NCBI RefSeq assembly: GCF_000826065.2
Contig: NZ_LN623538.1
Span: 124,001-188,000, forward strand
Reading direction: 5' to 3'
DNA: 64,000 nucleotides
Source: Tessaracoccus massiliensis
GTDB lineage: Bacteria > Actinomycetota > Actinomycetes > Propionibacteriales > Propionibacteriaceae
Shown here: piece by piece, positions 17,872-28,000 of the stretch
Layout of the letters: each line of letters begins with the position of its first letter
Position numbering within the stretch: the first letter of the stretch is position 1
Translations under genes and position numbers: made by a program
The notes under the pieces: generated by a model
Seen by the model: the letters and a program-made list of their open reading frames with translations, nothing else
What the model was told of the DNA's origin: nothing
The model's database searches: none

Positions 17872-20082
17872 ATGTGGCGAACCACCATCTACCGCGAACT
17901 GCACCGGCGCCTGGCGGACGTTGTGGGCGGGCCCACTGCCAGGGAGTTCGCCAAACTCGACATCCACACCGTCGACGACCTGCTGCGGCACGTGCCACGC
18001 CGGTACCTGGCAGGCTCGGAGATGTCGGATTTCTCGGGCCTCCGGGTGGGGGAGGACGCGGCGCTCGTCGCCCGGGTGCTGAGCGCCAGCACCTACGAGA
18101 CGAACGGCCAGTTCCGGGTCAACGCCACCATCACCGACGGCCACACCAGGGTGGACGTCACGTTCTTCGCGCCCCGCGTCAAGGACGGGCCCTCGCGCAA
18201 GAGGGCTGAAGGCATGACGAGTTGGTGGGAGAAGGAACTGCTCTCAGGGGACAGGCGCGGCATCTTCATCGGCAAGGTGGGAGCGTACCGAGACCAGTTG
18301 CAGTTGACGCACCCCGAGTTCGTCATGCTGGATGGGGCCGCGATCAGGAACCCCAAGACGCAGAAGCAGCAGAACAGGGCCGCGATGAGCCGGGCGGTGC
18401 AGCGCGCCAGCATGGTGGGCCTCTACCCGGCGCACGCGAAGCTGCCCACCTGGGTCATCGCCGAGGCGATCCAGATGGCGCTGCCCGGCGTCGGGGGAGA
18501 CACCCTGCCGCCCTGGGTGGTGGAGGAGGCGGGCGTGCTGCCGTTCCAGGAGGCGCTCACCGCCGTGCACGAGCCCACGGACCGGCGGCAGGCCGAGGTG
18601 GGCAAGGCGCGGCTCAAGTTCGACGAGGCCTTCGGCATCCAGTTGGCCATGGCCCATCGTCGCGCGCAGTACGCGACCGAGCCCGCCACCCCGCGCCCGC
18701 GCCGCGTGGGTGGGCTGCTCGACGCGTTCGACGAGCGGCTGCCGTTCACCCTCACCAAGGGGCAGATCGCGGTCGGGGAGCAGATCTTCGACGAACTGGC
18801 GCGCTCGGCGCCCATGAACCGGTTGCTGCAGGGCGAAGTGGGATCCGGCAAGACCCTCGTGGCGCTGCGGGCGATGCTCGCCGTCGTCGACGCAAGCGGC
18901 CAAGCGGTGCTGCTGGCGCCCACGGAGGTGTTGGCCAAGCAGCATTTCCAGACCATCACCCGGTTCATGGGGGATCTCGGGGAGGGGCGATCGCTCGGCG
19001 CGCACCCTGACGCCACCGGCGTGGTGCTCCTGACCGGCTCGCGCTCATCGGCCGCCAAGCGGGAGGCGCTCAACAGCATCGTGACGGGCGAGGCCGGCAT
19101 CGTCGTGGGCACGCACGCGCTGCTGTCTGATCCGGTGGAGTTCTTCGACCTGGGGCTGGTGGTGATCGACGAACAGCAGCGCTTCGGTGTGGAGCAGCGC
19201 GCCGCGCTCACGGCCAAGGCCCAGCACAAGCCCCACACCCTGGTCATGACCGCCACTCCCATCCCGCGCTCCATCGCCATGACGGTCTTCGGTGACCTGG
19301 AGACCAGCGAACTGCACGAGCGGCCGGCCGGCCGGGCGGAGGTGCAGACCGTCTTCGTGGACACCCATCGCAACCCCACGTGGGTAACCCGTGCGTGGGA
19401 GCGGATCCGGGAGGAGGTCTCGGCGGGGCGCCAGGCCTTCGTCGTGTGTCCCGCCATCACCGCCAAAGAGGGGGAGGGGCTCACCGCCGTCGAGGAGCTG
19501 GCACCACTGTTGGCCGAAGGTCCCCTGGAGGGGCTGCGCATCGGTGTGGTGCACGGCAAGCAGCACGTGCAGGACCGCGACGAGGCCATGGCGGCGTTCG
19601 CCGCGGGTGAACTCGACGTGCTGGTGGCCACCACCGTCATCGAGGTGGGTGTGGATGTGCCCAACGCCACCGTCATGGTGGTCATGGACGCGGACCGCTA
19701 CGGGCTGTCGCAGTTGCATCAGCTCCGCGGGCGGATCGGTCGCGGCGGGCACGCGGGCCTGTGCCTGCTGTTGGCCGCGGTGGGTGAGAATCTGGATGCC
19801 CACACCCGGCTCAGCGCGTTGGCCGCCACCACCGACGGCTTCGAACTGGCAGAGCTGGACCTCCGGCTGCGCCGCGAGGGCGACGTGCTGGGCGCCGCCC
19901 AGTCAGGCGCCGGCTCCCTGAAGCTGCTGCGGGCGCTGGACGACGCGGAGATGATCCGGCAGGCGAAGGGGCTGGCCGAGCGGGTGCTGAAAGATCCGCG
20001 GGCCGAGACGGATCCGCTGCTGGCAGATCTCATGGCGAAGGCCGAAGAGGTCGCCGCAGCCGAGTGGATGGAGAAGACGTGA
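17872..20082 (+). CDS. recG: ATP-dependent DNA helicase RecG
   Basis: RecG remodels stalled replication forks and Holliday junctions. The 736 residues include the N-terminal wedge (OB) domain, Walker A GEVGSGKT near residue 323, motif II DEQQRFG (family D-E-x-x-R-F-G), MTATPIPR (motif III), and the TRG region HQLRGRIGRGG followed by the C-terminal LDLRLRREGDVLG. ATG 17872 is preferred over GTG 17842 because TAGGGT lies seven bases before it, fitting a leaderless start. The stop overlaps rsmD (GTGA). Confidence 0.96.
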   Translation: MWRTTIYRELHRRLADVVGGPTAREFAKLDIHTVDDLLRHVPRRYLAGSEMSDFSGLRVGEDAALVARVLSASTYETNGQFRVNATITDGHTRVDVTFFAPRVKDGPSRKRAEGMTSWWEKELLSGDRRGIFIGKVGAYRDQLQLTHPEFVMLDGAAIRNPKTQKQQNRAAMSRAVQRASMVGLYPAHAKLPTWVIAEAIQMALPGVGGDTLPPWVVEEAGVLPFQEALTAVHEPTDRRQAEVGKARLKFDEAFGIQLAMAHRRAQYATEPATPRPRRVGGLLDAFDERLPFTLTKGQIAVGEQIFDELARSAPMNRLLQGEVGSGKTLVALRAMLAVVDASGQAVLLAPTEVLAKQHFQTITRFMGDLGEGRSLGAHPDATGVVLLTGSRSSAAKREALNSIVTGEAGIVVGTHALLSDPVEFFDLGLVVIDEQQRFGVEQRAALTAKAQHKPHTLVMTATPIPRSIAMTVFGDLETSELHERPAGRAEVQTVFVDTHRNPTWVTRAWERIREEVSAGRQAFVVCPAITAKEGEGLTAVEELAPLLAEGPLEGLRIGVVHGKQHVQDRDEAMAAFAAGELDVLVATTVIEVGVDVPNATVMVVMDADRYGLSQLHQLRGRIGRGGHAGLCLLLAAVGENLDAHTRLSALAATTDGFELAELDLRLRREGDVLGAAQSGAGSLKLLRALDDAEMIRQAKGLAERVLKDPRAETDPLLADLMAKAEEVAAAEWMEKT

Positions 20083-20654
20083 GCCGCATCATCGCAGGCA
20101 AGGCCAAGGGGCGCCGGCTGGAGACGCCGAAGGGCGCCAACACCCGCCCCACCACGGACCGCACGCGCGAGGCGCTGTTCTCCGCGCTGGTCAACTGGTT
20201 CGACACAGCAGATCGTGACGCCGCGGAGCACCTGGACGGCTTTTCGGTGCTGGACCTGTTCGCCGGCTCCGGTGCGGTGGGGCTGGAGGCGGCCAACCGC
20301 GGCGCGTACCCCGTCGTGCTCGTGGAGTCGGACCGGGCCACCGCGGCGCTCGTCCAGGCCAACGCGCGCCACATCGGCGTCCGGGCGGAGGTCCGTGCCG
20401 CCAAGGCCCAGACCTTCGTGGAGGAGACCGCCCACTCCTTCGACCTGGTCTTCATGGACCCGCCCTATGGCGTCACGACCGATGACGTGGAGCGGCTGCT
20501 GGCTGCCGTCGCGGATGGCGTCGTCGCTGAGCGCGGCCTGGTGGTCGTGGAGCGCCCCAGACGGGACCGTGAGCCGGTGTTCCCCGAGCGCTTCACCGAC
20601 ACCTGGGACAAGCGTTACGGCGAGACCGTGCTCTACTACGGCTCCGTCGACTGA
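20079..20654 (+). CDS. rsmD: 16S rRNA (guanine(966)-N(2))-methyltransferase RsmD
   Basis: The protein has 191 residues. It begins SRIIAGKAKGRRL, continues with NTRPTTDRTREALFSAL, the SAM-binding VLDLFAGSGAVGLEA, and the catalytic MDPPYG. It methylates G966 of 16S rRNA during 30S assembly. The GTG start at 20079 overlaps the recG stop, and recG-rsmD-coaD is a conserved order. Confidence 0.95.
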   Translation: MSRIIAGKAKGRRLETPKGANTRPTTDRTREALFSALVNWFDTADRDAAEHLDGFSVLDLFAGSGAVGLEAANRGAYPVVLVESDRATAALVQANARHIGVRAEVRAAKAQTFVEETAHSFDLVFMDPPYGVTTDDVERLLAAVADGVVAERGLVVVERPRRDREPVFPERFTDTWDKRYGETVLYYGSVD

Positions 20655-20733
20655 CGCTACGTCCCCTGATCCTGCCCCTGCGAGCTCGCGAGCCACGCAG
20701 GGCTAAGGGCCCCGGTGCACTACGCTCAGCCGA

Positions 20734-21210
20734 ATGAAGGTTCTGTGCCCCGGCTCGTTCGACCCCATCACCGTCGGGCACCTCGACATCATCGAGCGCG
20801 CCCATGCGCTGTTCGGTGAGGTGGTGGTGGCCATCGGCAACAACTCCACCAAGAACTACCTGTTCACCTTCGATGAGCGGGTCGCGCTGGTCCGCGGCGC
20901 CACGGAGGGCCTCGAAGGCGTGACAGTCGAGGGGATGGACGGCCTGCTGGTGGACTTCTGCCGCGAGCGCGGCATCGGCGCCGTGATCAAGGGCATCCGG
21001 TTCGGTGCCGATGTCGACTTCGAGCTCCAGCAGGCCCACATGAACCGGGACCTGGGTGGGATCGACACCGTCCTGCTGCCGGCCGCGAAGGATCACGTTA
21101 CGTTGTCGTCGACGATCATCCGGCAGGTACACAGCCTGGGCGGCGACGTCTCGGCCTATGTGCCCGCCAACGTGGCGGGCGCACTAGCCGAGAGACGCCG
21201 CGCTGGTTGA
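20734..21210 (+). CDS. coaD: Phosphopantetheine adenylyltransferase
   Basis: This is the fourth step of coenzyme A synthesis: ATP plus 4'-phosphopantetheine gives dephospho-CoA. The 158 residues have the nucleotidyltransferase signature GSFDPITVGH (T/HxGH) at the N-terminus, the K in VIKGIRF, and LSSTIIRQ near the end. TACGCT lies 8 bases before the ATG. The final codons (RRRAG, stop) include the sequence CGCTGGTTGAG, which also begins the repeat inserted in smc. Confidence 0.96.
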   Translation: MKVLCPGSFDPITVGHLDIIERAHALFGEVVVAIGNNSTKNYLFTFDERVALVRGATEGLEGVTVEGMDGLLVDFCRERGIGAVIKGIRFGADVDFELQQAHMNRDLGGIDTVLLPAAKDHVTLSSTIIRQVHSLGGDVSAYVPANVAGALAERRRAG

Positions 21211-21270
21211 GCCCCTTACGTCGGGTCCACCGCCCGGTCCCACAGTCGAAGCGCTGCGCAGCTTCACACT

Positions 21271-22078
21271 TTGGCAATCCCATTCTTCGTGTTGGCCGGG
21301 GTGTTGATGAACTCCGGCGGCATCGCAGGCAGACTCATCGACGCGGCCAAGGTGCTCACCGGCCGCATGCCCAACTCCCTGGCCCACACCAACGTGCTGG
21401 CCAACGCCCTCTTCGGAGCTGTCTCGGGTGCCGCCGTCAACGTGGCCTCAGCCCCGGCCGGCATGCTGATCCCCCCGTCGAACACGTTCATCGTCTACTC
21501 GCTGGTCTCCAGCACCTCCGTGGCGGCGTTGTTCGTGGCAGGCGTGGGTCCCGGGCTCATCTGGGTGATCGCCTGCATGATCGTGGTGGCCATCCTCGGC
21601 CGCACGTACGGCGGAGGCAGGGGAGGGGAACGCCCAGGCCTGAAGCTGACGCTGCTGACGCTGTGGCGGGCCGTCCCGTCGCTGCTGATGATCGTCATCG
21701 TCGTGGGCGGCATCCTCGCCGGCTACTTCACCGCCACCGAGTCCTCGGCCGTGGCCGTGGTCTACTGCCTCATCCTGGGCTTCGCCTACAAGCAACTCAG
21801 GTCAAGGACCTGCCGGCCCTCCTGATGGACGCCGCGCGCACCACCGCCATCGTGATGCTGCTGGAGGCCGTGTCCACCGTGCTCTCGTTCGTCATGTCAC
21901 TGGGCCACATCCCCGAGGCGGTGTCCTCGGCGCTGCTCGGCCTCAGCGACAACCCCAGCGTGATCCTCATCATCATGATGGTGATCCTCCTTGCGGTGGG
22001 CACCTTCATGGACCCGACGTTCCTGGTGGTGTTCCGCAGATCTCGCTGTGGCTGCCCACCGTCATGGGCCTCACCTGA
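21271..22078 (+). pseudogene. Decayed TRAP transporter large permease (DctM-like) remnant
   Basis: From 21271 the frame reads AIPFFVLAGVLMNSGGIAG, a DctM (TRAP large permease) segment, but the 5' end of the gene is absent. Near 21799 one lost base shifts the frame: the first frame ends ..FAYKQLR and the next frame resumes VKDLPALLMDAARTTAIVML, then GTFMDPTFLVV. A further shift with internal deletion near 22030 brings in PQISLWLPTVMGLT and a TGA at 22076-22078, a typical DctM C-terminus. No DctP or DctQ gene is nearby. The intact protein would be about 430 residues. It fills the otherwise gene-free gap between coaD and yceD. Confidence 0.85.
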
Positions 22079-22079
22079 T

Positions 22080-22108
22080 TTGGTGGGAACCCTGGGATTC
22101 GGTAGAGT
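22080..22108 (+). promoter_or_regulatory. Promoter of the yceD-rpmF-rnc-mutM operon
   Basis: TTGGTG (22080-22085) and TAGAGT (22103-22108) are 17 bases apart. The promoter lies immediately after the stop of the dctM remnant and about 50 bases before the yceD GTG. Confidence 0.6.
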
Positions 22109-22158
22109 TGGCAGTCGGTCATGACGAGATCGTGATCGGTTTGTGAAGGGAGTCTGAC

Positions 22159-22707
22159 GTGTCACCCATGCAGCACCACCCCGATCGTCGCTCGCCCCTC
22201 GTCCTCGAGGTGCACGAGCTCGGCCGCGGCGCTGGTTCGGCAAAGGAGATGGTCACGACGGTTCCCGCACCAGCCGATCTCGGTATCGAAGTGATCGGGG
22301 TGCCACAAGGTTCCGACGTCGAGCTTGATCTCAGGCTCGAAGCCGTCGTCGAGGGCGTCCTGGTGACGGGTACGGCAACCGTGGAACTCCACGGCCAATG
22401 CGCCCGCTGCCTGGACGACATCGAGGACGAGGACACCTTCGATCTGCAGGAACTCTTCTTCTATCCCGGCCGTGAGGTCGACGAGGAGGAGAGCGTCGTG
22501 GTCGATGAAACGATCGACCTGGACGAGACCCTGCGCGACGCGGTGGTGCTCGAGTTGCCGTTCACGCCACTGTGCAGCGACGATTGTCTGGGGCTCTGCC
22601 CCGATTGCGGCTTCAACCGCAACGACGATCCCGCCCACAGCCACGGGGAGAAGATCGATCCCCGCTGGGAGAGTCTCTCTGGACTTGTCGGCGAGACCAA
22701 CAACTGA
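22159..22707 (+). CDS. YceD / DUF177 protein
   Basis: This 182-residue acidic protein has the DUF177 core: CARCLDDIE in the middle, then CSDDCLGLCPDCG, giving two pairs of cysteines for a probable zinc site. YceD is nearly always encoded before rpmF (bL32) and is linked to 23S rRNA accumulation in bacteria and chloroplasts. The start is GTG 22159 with GAAGGGA upstream. The distance to rpmF is 27 bases. Confidence 0.9.
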   Translation: MSPMQHHPDRRSPLVLEVHELGRGAGSAKEMVTTVPAPADLGIEVIGVPQGSDVELDLRLEAVVEGVLVTGTATVELHGQCARCLDDIEDEDTFDLQELFFYPGREVDEEESVVVDETIDLDETLRDAVVLELPFTPLCSDDCLGLCPDCGFNRNDDPAHSHGEKIDPRWESLSGLVGETNN

Positions 22708-22734
22708 CTTTTGCAATACAACTAGGAGAAGATC

Positions 22735-22926
22735 ATGGCCGTTCCGAAGCGGAAGATGTCGCGCAGCAACACCCGTTCGCGCCGTGCGCAGTGGAAGGCA
22801 AGCGTGGTTCCCACGGTCGTGTGCGCCAACCCCGCGTGCCGTGAGCCCCACCTGCAGCACACCGCGTGCCCGAGCTGCGGCCAGTACGGCCCGCGAGGGA
22901 CGCGTCGCCAGGTCGTCGAGGCCTGA
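22735..22926 (+). CDS. rpmF: Large ribosomal subunit protein bL32
   Basis: The 63-residue protein starts [19 protein letters not shown], the bL32 signature, and carries four Cys in CANPAC and CPSCGQYG for zinc binding. The ATG follows AGGAG (22722-22726). It is co-transcribed with yceD and rnc. Confidence 0.97.
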   Translation: MAVPKRKMSRSNTRSRRAQWKASVVPTVVCANPACREPHLQHTACPSCGQYGPRGTRRQVVEA

Positions 22927-22952
22927 TCCCTACTCACCCCGCGAGCCCGGGG

Positions 22953-23630
22953 GTGAGCAGGCTTGAAAACCAGCTGAAGGAGCTGGGCGTCGAGGTGGAC
23001 GCCCAGCTCTTTGAGCTGTCCTTCACCCACCGCAGCTTCTCCTACGAGAACTCGGTGCCGTCGAACGAGCGGCTCGAGTTCCTGGGCGACGCGGTGCTGC
23101 AGATCGTGGTGACCGAACACATCGTGCGGGCGTATCCGGATCTTGCTGAGGGGCACCTCGCGAAGCTGCGCGCCTCCGTGGTGAGCTCCACACCGCTGGC
23201 GAAGCTGGCCCGGTCGCTGGAGTTGGGCGGCCATCTGCGGCTCGGCAAGGGTGAGATCGCCACCAACGGCCAGGACAAGACGTCGATTCTGGCCGACACC
23301 ATGGAGGCGGTCATCGGCGCGATCCACCTGTCCCAGGGGCCCGAGGCTTCTGCGCGGTTCATCCACCACAACTTCGATCCGCTGATCACCGCCGCCGCTG
23401 ATTCGGGCGACTACGCCGATTACAAGACCGTGCTCCAGGAACTGACCGCAGCCCGCGGATGGGGACTGCCCCGCTACGAGGTGGTGGGCACCGGCCCGGA
23501 CCACAAGCGCAGCTTCACCGCAGTGGTGTTCGTGGAGGAACGTCCGGCGGGCGAGGGGGTCGCCCCCAGCAAGAAGCGCGCCGAGCAGATCGCCGCGCGA
23601 CTGGCTGTCGCGGAGCTGTCCGGTGCCTGA
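22953..23630 (+). CDS. rnc: Ribonuclease III
   Basis: The enzyme cuts double-stranded RNA and processes rRNA precursors. Of its 225 residues the first 150 hold the catalytic domain, with [11 protein letters not shown] as the metal-binding signature and [12 protein letters not shown] with the second acidic cluster. A C-terminal double-stranded RNA-binding domain follows ([18 protein letters not shown].., [13 protein letters not shown]). GTG 22953 gives the family-typical N-terminus. The mutM gene starts inside its end. Confidence 0.96.
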   Translation: MSRLENQLKELGVEVDAQLFELSFTHRSFSYENSVPSNERLEFLGDAVLQIVVTEHIVRAYPDLAEGHLAKLRASVVSSTPLAKLARSLELGGHLRLGKGEIATNGQDKTSILADTMEAVIGAIHLSQGPEASARFIHHNFDPLITAAADSGDYADYKTVLQELTAARGWGLPRYEVVGTGPDHKRSFTAVVFVEERPAGEGVAPSKKRAEQIAARLAVAELSGA

Positions 23631-24462
23631 GCTGCCTGAGGTCGAGGTCGTCCGCCGCGGCCTCGAGCGCCACGCCACCGGCCACACCATCACAGACGTC
23701 ACCGTGTTGCACCCGCGGCCCGTGCGCTACCACCCGATCGGCCCGGACGCCTTCCGCGCAGACCTCGGCGGCCGCCGGATCGATGGCGTGCTGCGCCGGG
23801 GCAAGTACCTGTGGGTCGTGCTGGGGGACGACGCGCTGGTGGCGCACCTCGGGATGAGCGGTCAGTTCCGGTTCAACGCACCCGGCGACGAGCATGTGCG
23901 CAACACCAGGGTCATCTTCCACCTCGACGACGCGACGGAGCTGCGCTTCGTCGACCAACGCATGTTCGGCGGCCTGGAGCTGCGCCCGGGGCTGGCTGAC
24001 TGCCCAGTGCCGCACATCGCGCTCGACCCGTTTGATCCCGCGTTCGATGCCCGGAGCGTGGCGGCGCGGATGCGGGCCAAACGCACCACCGTCAAACGGG
24101 CGCTGCTCGACCAGAGGCTGATCAGCGGAGTGGGCAACATCTACGCGGACGAGGCGCTGTGGCGCACACGGATCCACTTTGACACGCCCACCCAGGAGCT
24201 CGGCCCACGCAAGGCCGTCGAGTTGGTCCGTACCGCCGGCGAGGTGATGGAGGAGGCGTTGGAGGAGGGCGGCACGTCGTTCGACAGTCTCTATGTCAAC
24301 GTCAACGGCGAGTCCGGCTACTTCTCCCGGGCACTCAACGCCTATGGTCGCGAGGGAGAGCCGTGCCGCCGGTGCGGTCGCCCCATCGTGCGGCGGGTCT
24401 TCATGAACCGCAGCTCATACCTCTGCCCCGCCTGCCAGCGGGCCCCGAAAGGACGCGTGTGA
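23623..24462 (+). CDS. mutM: Formamidopyrimidine-DNA glycosylase (Fpg/MutM)
   Basis: This base-excision repair enzyme removes 8-oxoguanine and other oxidised purines. The start [13 protein letters not shown] gives the catalytic Pro (residue 1 after Met removal) and Glu. Further features are the lysine in RGKYLWVVL, the H2TH region near [14 protein letters not shown], and the four-cysteine zinc finger CRRCG..YLCPACQ at the C-terminus. The 279 residues are normal. It overlaps rnc at its start and the GtrA gene at its end (GTGA). Confidence 0.96.
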   Translation: MPELPEVEVVRRGLERHATGHTITDVTVLHPRPVRYHPIGPDAFRADLGGRRIDGVLRRGKYLWVVLGDDALVAHLGMSGQFRFNAPGDEHVRNTRVIFHLDDATELRFVDQRMFGGLELRPGLADCPVPHIALDPFDPAFDARSVAARMRAKRTTVKRALLDQRLISGVGNIYADEALWRTRIHFDTPTQELGPRKAVELVRTAGEVMEEALEEGGTSFDSLYVNVNGESGYFSRALNAYGREGEPCRRCGRPIVRRVFMNRSSYLCPACQRAPKGRV

Positions 24463-25028
24463 ACGACCAACGCAAGGCGCGGTATCGCAGGAACGTGGGG
24501 CAGTTCATCAAGTTCGGCATCGTCGGCGGCTCCGGCGTGCTGGTCAACATGCTGGTCGCCATCATCATGAACCGGCTCAACGGCGGCTCACAGAACGCGC
24601 AGAACGTGCTGTGGTCCATCCCCGGCACTGACTTCAACGTGCGCTTCACCGTGGCCGTCTGGGTGGGCGCCTTCCTCGTGGCCAATCTCTACAACTTCCA
24701 GCTCAACCGCTGGTGGACGTTCCAGAGTTCGAAGCACGCCGGCTGGTGGAAGGAGTTCTGGCCGTTCCTCGCAGTCGGCTCCGTGGCGGCTGTGGTGGGC
24801 CTGGCGATCAAGCTGCTGCTGACCAACCCTAGCCCGCTCTACCTGCCCGAACCGTACTTCCATGAGGACCGCGGCCTCCAGTCCCGCGAGTACTGGTCCC
24901 AGCTCATTGCGATTGTGCTGACCATGCCGATCAACTTCATCGTCAACAAGGTCTGGACCTTCCGCGCCGTGCGCCCCTCGAAGCTGGCGGACGCCGAAGT
25001 TCCGGTCGACGAGAGGTCCGCGACCTAG
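24459..25028 (+). CDS. GtrA-family membrane protein
   Basis: The 189 residues contain four hydrophobic segments with the GtrA pattern: [15 protein letters not shown] at the start, [15 protein letters not shown] [13 protein letters not shown] in the middle, and [10 protein letters not shown] near the end. GtrA proteins are thought to flip undecaprenyl-phosphate-linked sugars for surface glycosylation. The GTG start overlaps the mutM stop. Its place between mutM and smc is unusual for that gene string. Confidence 0.87.
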   Translation: MNDQRKARYRRNVGQFIKFGIVGGSGVLVNMLVAIIMNRLNGGSQNAQNVLWSIPGTDFNVRFTVAVWVGAFLVANLYNFQLNRWWTFQSSKHAGWWKEFWPFLAVGSVAAVVGLAIKLLLTNPSPLYLPEPYFHEDRGLQSREYWSQLIAIVLTMPINFIVNKVWTFRAVRPSKLADAEVPVDERSAT

Positions 25029-25030
25029 CC

Positions 25031-28000
25031 ATGTACCTGAAGAAGCTCACCCTGCGGGGGTTCAAGTCCTTCGCGTCGGCGACGACGCTGGTTTTCGAGC
25101 CAGGCATCACGTGCGTCGTCGGGCCCAACGGGTCCGGCAAGTCCAACGTGGTCGACGCACTCAGCTGGGTGATGGGTGAGCAGGGCGCCAAGTCGCTGCG
25201 CGGTGGGAAGATGGAAGACGTCATCTTCGCCGGCACCGCCAAGCGGGCCCCGCTGGGTCGCGCCGAGGTGGAGCTGACCATCGACAACACCGACGGCGCG
25301 CTGCCCATCGAGTACGCCGAGGTGACCATCACCCGCACGATGTTCCGCTCGGGCGGCTCGGAGTACGCGATCAACGGCACGCCCGCACGCCTGCTGGACG
25401 TGCAGGAACTCCTGAGCGACTCCGGCATCGGCCGCGAGATGCACGTGATCGTCGGCCAGGGCCAGCTCGATGCCATCCTGCAGGCCACCCCGGAATCCCG
25501 CCGCGGCTTCATCGAGGAGGCCGCCGGCGTTCTGAAGCATCGCAAGCGCAAGGAGAAGGCGCTGCGGAAGCTGGAATCCACCAACGCGAACCTCGAGCGA
25601 CTGCAGGACCTGGTGGGGGAGCTGCAGCGCCAGCTCAAGCCCCTGGGCCGCCAGGCGCAGGCCGCGCGCAAGGCAGCGGTCATCCAGGCTGAGCTTCGCG
25701 ACGCCAAGGCCCGCCTCCTGGCAGACGACCTGGCCACGGCACAGGCCAAACTGAAGGCGGAACTCGCCGACGAGGCGGCCGCAGAGCAAGCGAAGGCACG
25801 CGCCGAGAATGACGTGGCCGAGGCGCAGGCCGCGGAGGAGGCCGCCGAGCGCCGGCTCCGCGCCGCCGCGGCTGATTTCGATGCCGCCCAGGAGCAGTGG
25901 TACGCCCTGGCCGGACTTCGGGAGCGGGTCACCACCACCATCTCGATCTCCGCGGAACGCATGCGGGCCGGCGAGAACCAGCCCACCCTCGACGTCGGCG
26001 GTCGCGACCCCGACAAGCTCGAGGCGGAGGCCGCAGACGTCCGCGTCAAGGAGCAGGGCCTCCGGCGCGAAGCTGAGGCCGCCAACACCGCGCTGACCGA
26101 CGCGACGCTGCGGCGCAACGGCGCGGAACAGGAACACTCCGCCGCGGAACAGGCCTACAGCTCCGCGCTGCGCGCCATTGCGGACCGGCGCGAGGGACTG
26201 GCCCGCCTCACCGGCCGGGTCAACTCCTTCAGCTCCCGACTCGAGGCCTCCGACGAGGAGATCGCCCGGCTCGACGCCCGCCGCACCGAGGCGCTGTCGC
26301 GCGCCGAGGAAGCCGCGTCGAAGTACCACCAGACCGAATCGTCGCTGGCGGGCCTCGGCGCCTCGGAATCGGACCTTGACGCCGAGTATGAACGGGCCGC
26401 CGCGGCGCTGGAGGCACTCGAAGCCAAGGCCGCCGAGCTGAAGGGACAGGAAGCCGACGTGGCCAAGCGCCGCGCGGGGCTCAGCGCCCGCGTCGAGGCG
26501 CTGCGCCTCATGACCCAGCGCAAGGACGGCTCCGCGGACCTGCTCAACGCGGGCCGCGACGATGTGGTGGGCCGCCTGAGTGATCTGTTGACCGTCGAGC
26601 AGGGCTGGGAGGCCGCCGTCTCAGCCGCGCTGCGTGGGCTGGCCGAGGCCGTCGTCGTGCAGGGGCTCGACGGCGCGCTGGCCGCAACCCGGCACATGGC
26701 AGACGAGGATCTCGGCCGCGCCCCCCTCGTGGTTTCTTCGCTGGTTGAGCCGGCCGCCTCCGAGCTTGCGAGGAGCGGGGCCGTGTCGAAACCGGGTGAG
26801 CTCCCCATTCTCCTCAACCGCATCACCGCCCCCGACCATCTGGTGGGCGCGCTCGAACGCCTCCTCGGCGACACCGTCGCCGTCGAGACCGCCGAGGACG
26901 CGGCCCGCGTCGCGGCCGATAACCCCGAGCTGGTCGTCGTGACGCGTGCGGGGGACCTGTTCTCCTCCTGGCTCGTGGAGGGCGGCACCGCGGCGGCTCC
27001 TTCGCTGCTGGAGGTGCAGGCGCAGCTCGCCGAGGCCGAGGAGGCGCTCAGCGCTGCGGGCCACGAAAGGGACAGGCTCAAGTTCGCCGCCGACGAACTC
27101 GCGGACGAGCTCGAGGCAGCCCGCGGCGACGAGAACGCCGCGTTGGCCCGGCTGCACGACTCCGATGCGCAACTCGCGGCGGTCGCCGACCAGCTCGGCT
27201 CGTTCCGGCAGGCTCAGGCCTCCGCCACCAAGGAGGCCGAACGGCTTGCCGAGGCCATCGAGGCCGCCCGCTCCGCACGCACCCGCGACGAGGAGCAACT
27301 CGCGGAGCTGACCGCCCGTCTCGAGGCCGCGTCGACGGAGGAGGACGTGGCCGAGCCGGACCCGGCGGAGCGCGATGAGAAGGCGGCGCAGGCCCGGCGG
27401 GCGCGGCAGGCTGAGATGGATGCGCGGCTGGCGTTGCGTTCCATCGAGGAGCAGATCAAGGCCATCTCCGGCCGGGCCGAGTCCCTGCTGAGGGCCGCGC
27501 AGAACGAGCGGCAGTCGAGGGCCAAGGCCAGACAGCGCGCGGAGCAACTCCGCCGCGAGGGCGAGGTCGCCCGCGTCGTGCATGAGGCGGCGCTGGTGCT
27601 GGCCGAACGCGTCGAAGGCACCCGACGTAAGGCCGCCGCACAGCGAGACGCCGCGGATCAGGCCCGCCGGGAGGCAGAATCCGGCACCACCCAGGCCCGG
27701 CACGCGTCGAAGGCGGCCTCGCAGCGGCTCGATGAGATCGTGCGCGGCGCGCACCGCGACGAGATGGTGCGCATCGAGCACCGCATGCGCATCGAGCAGC
27801 TTGAGGACCGGGCGCTCAGCGAACTCGGGCTGGAGCCGGAGCAGCTCGTCACCGAGTACGGCCCGGATCAGCTGGTCCCCGTCTTCACCCGCCCGGACGG
27901 GACGGCCCTCACTGAGGACGACGAGCAGCCCGAGCCTGTGCCCTACGACCGGGACCAGCAGACCTCGCGGCTCCGCAAGGCCGAGCGGAACCTGGCAGTG

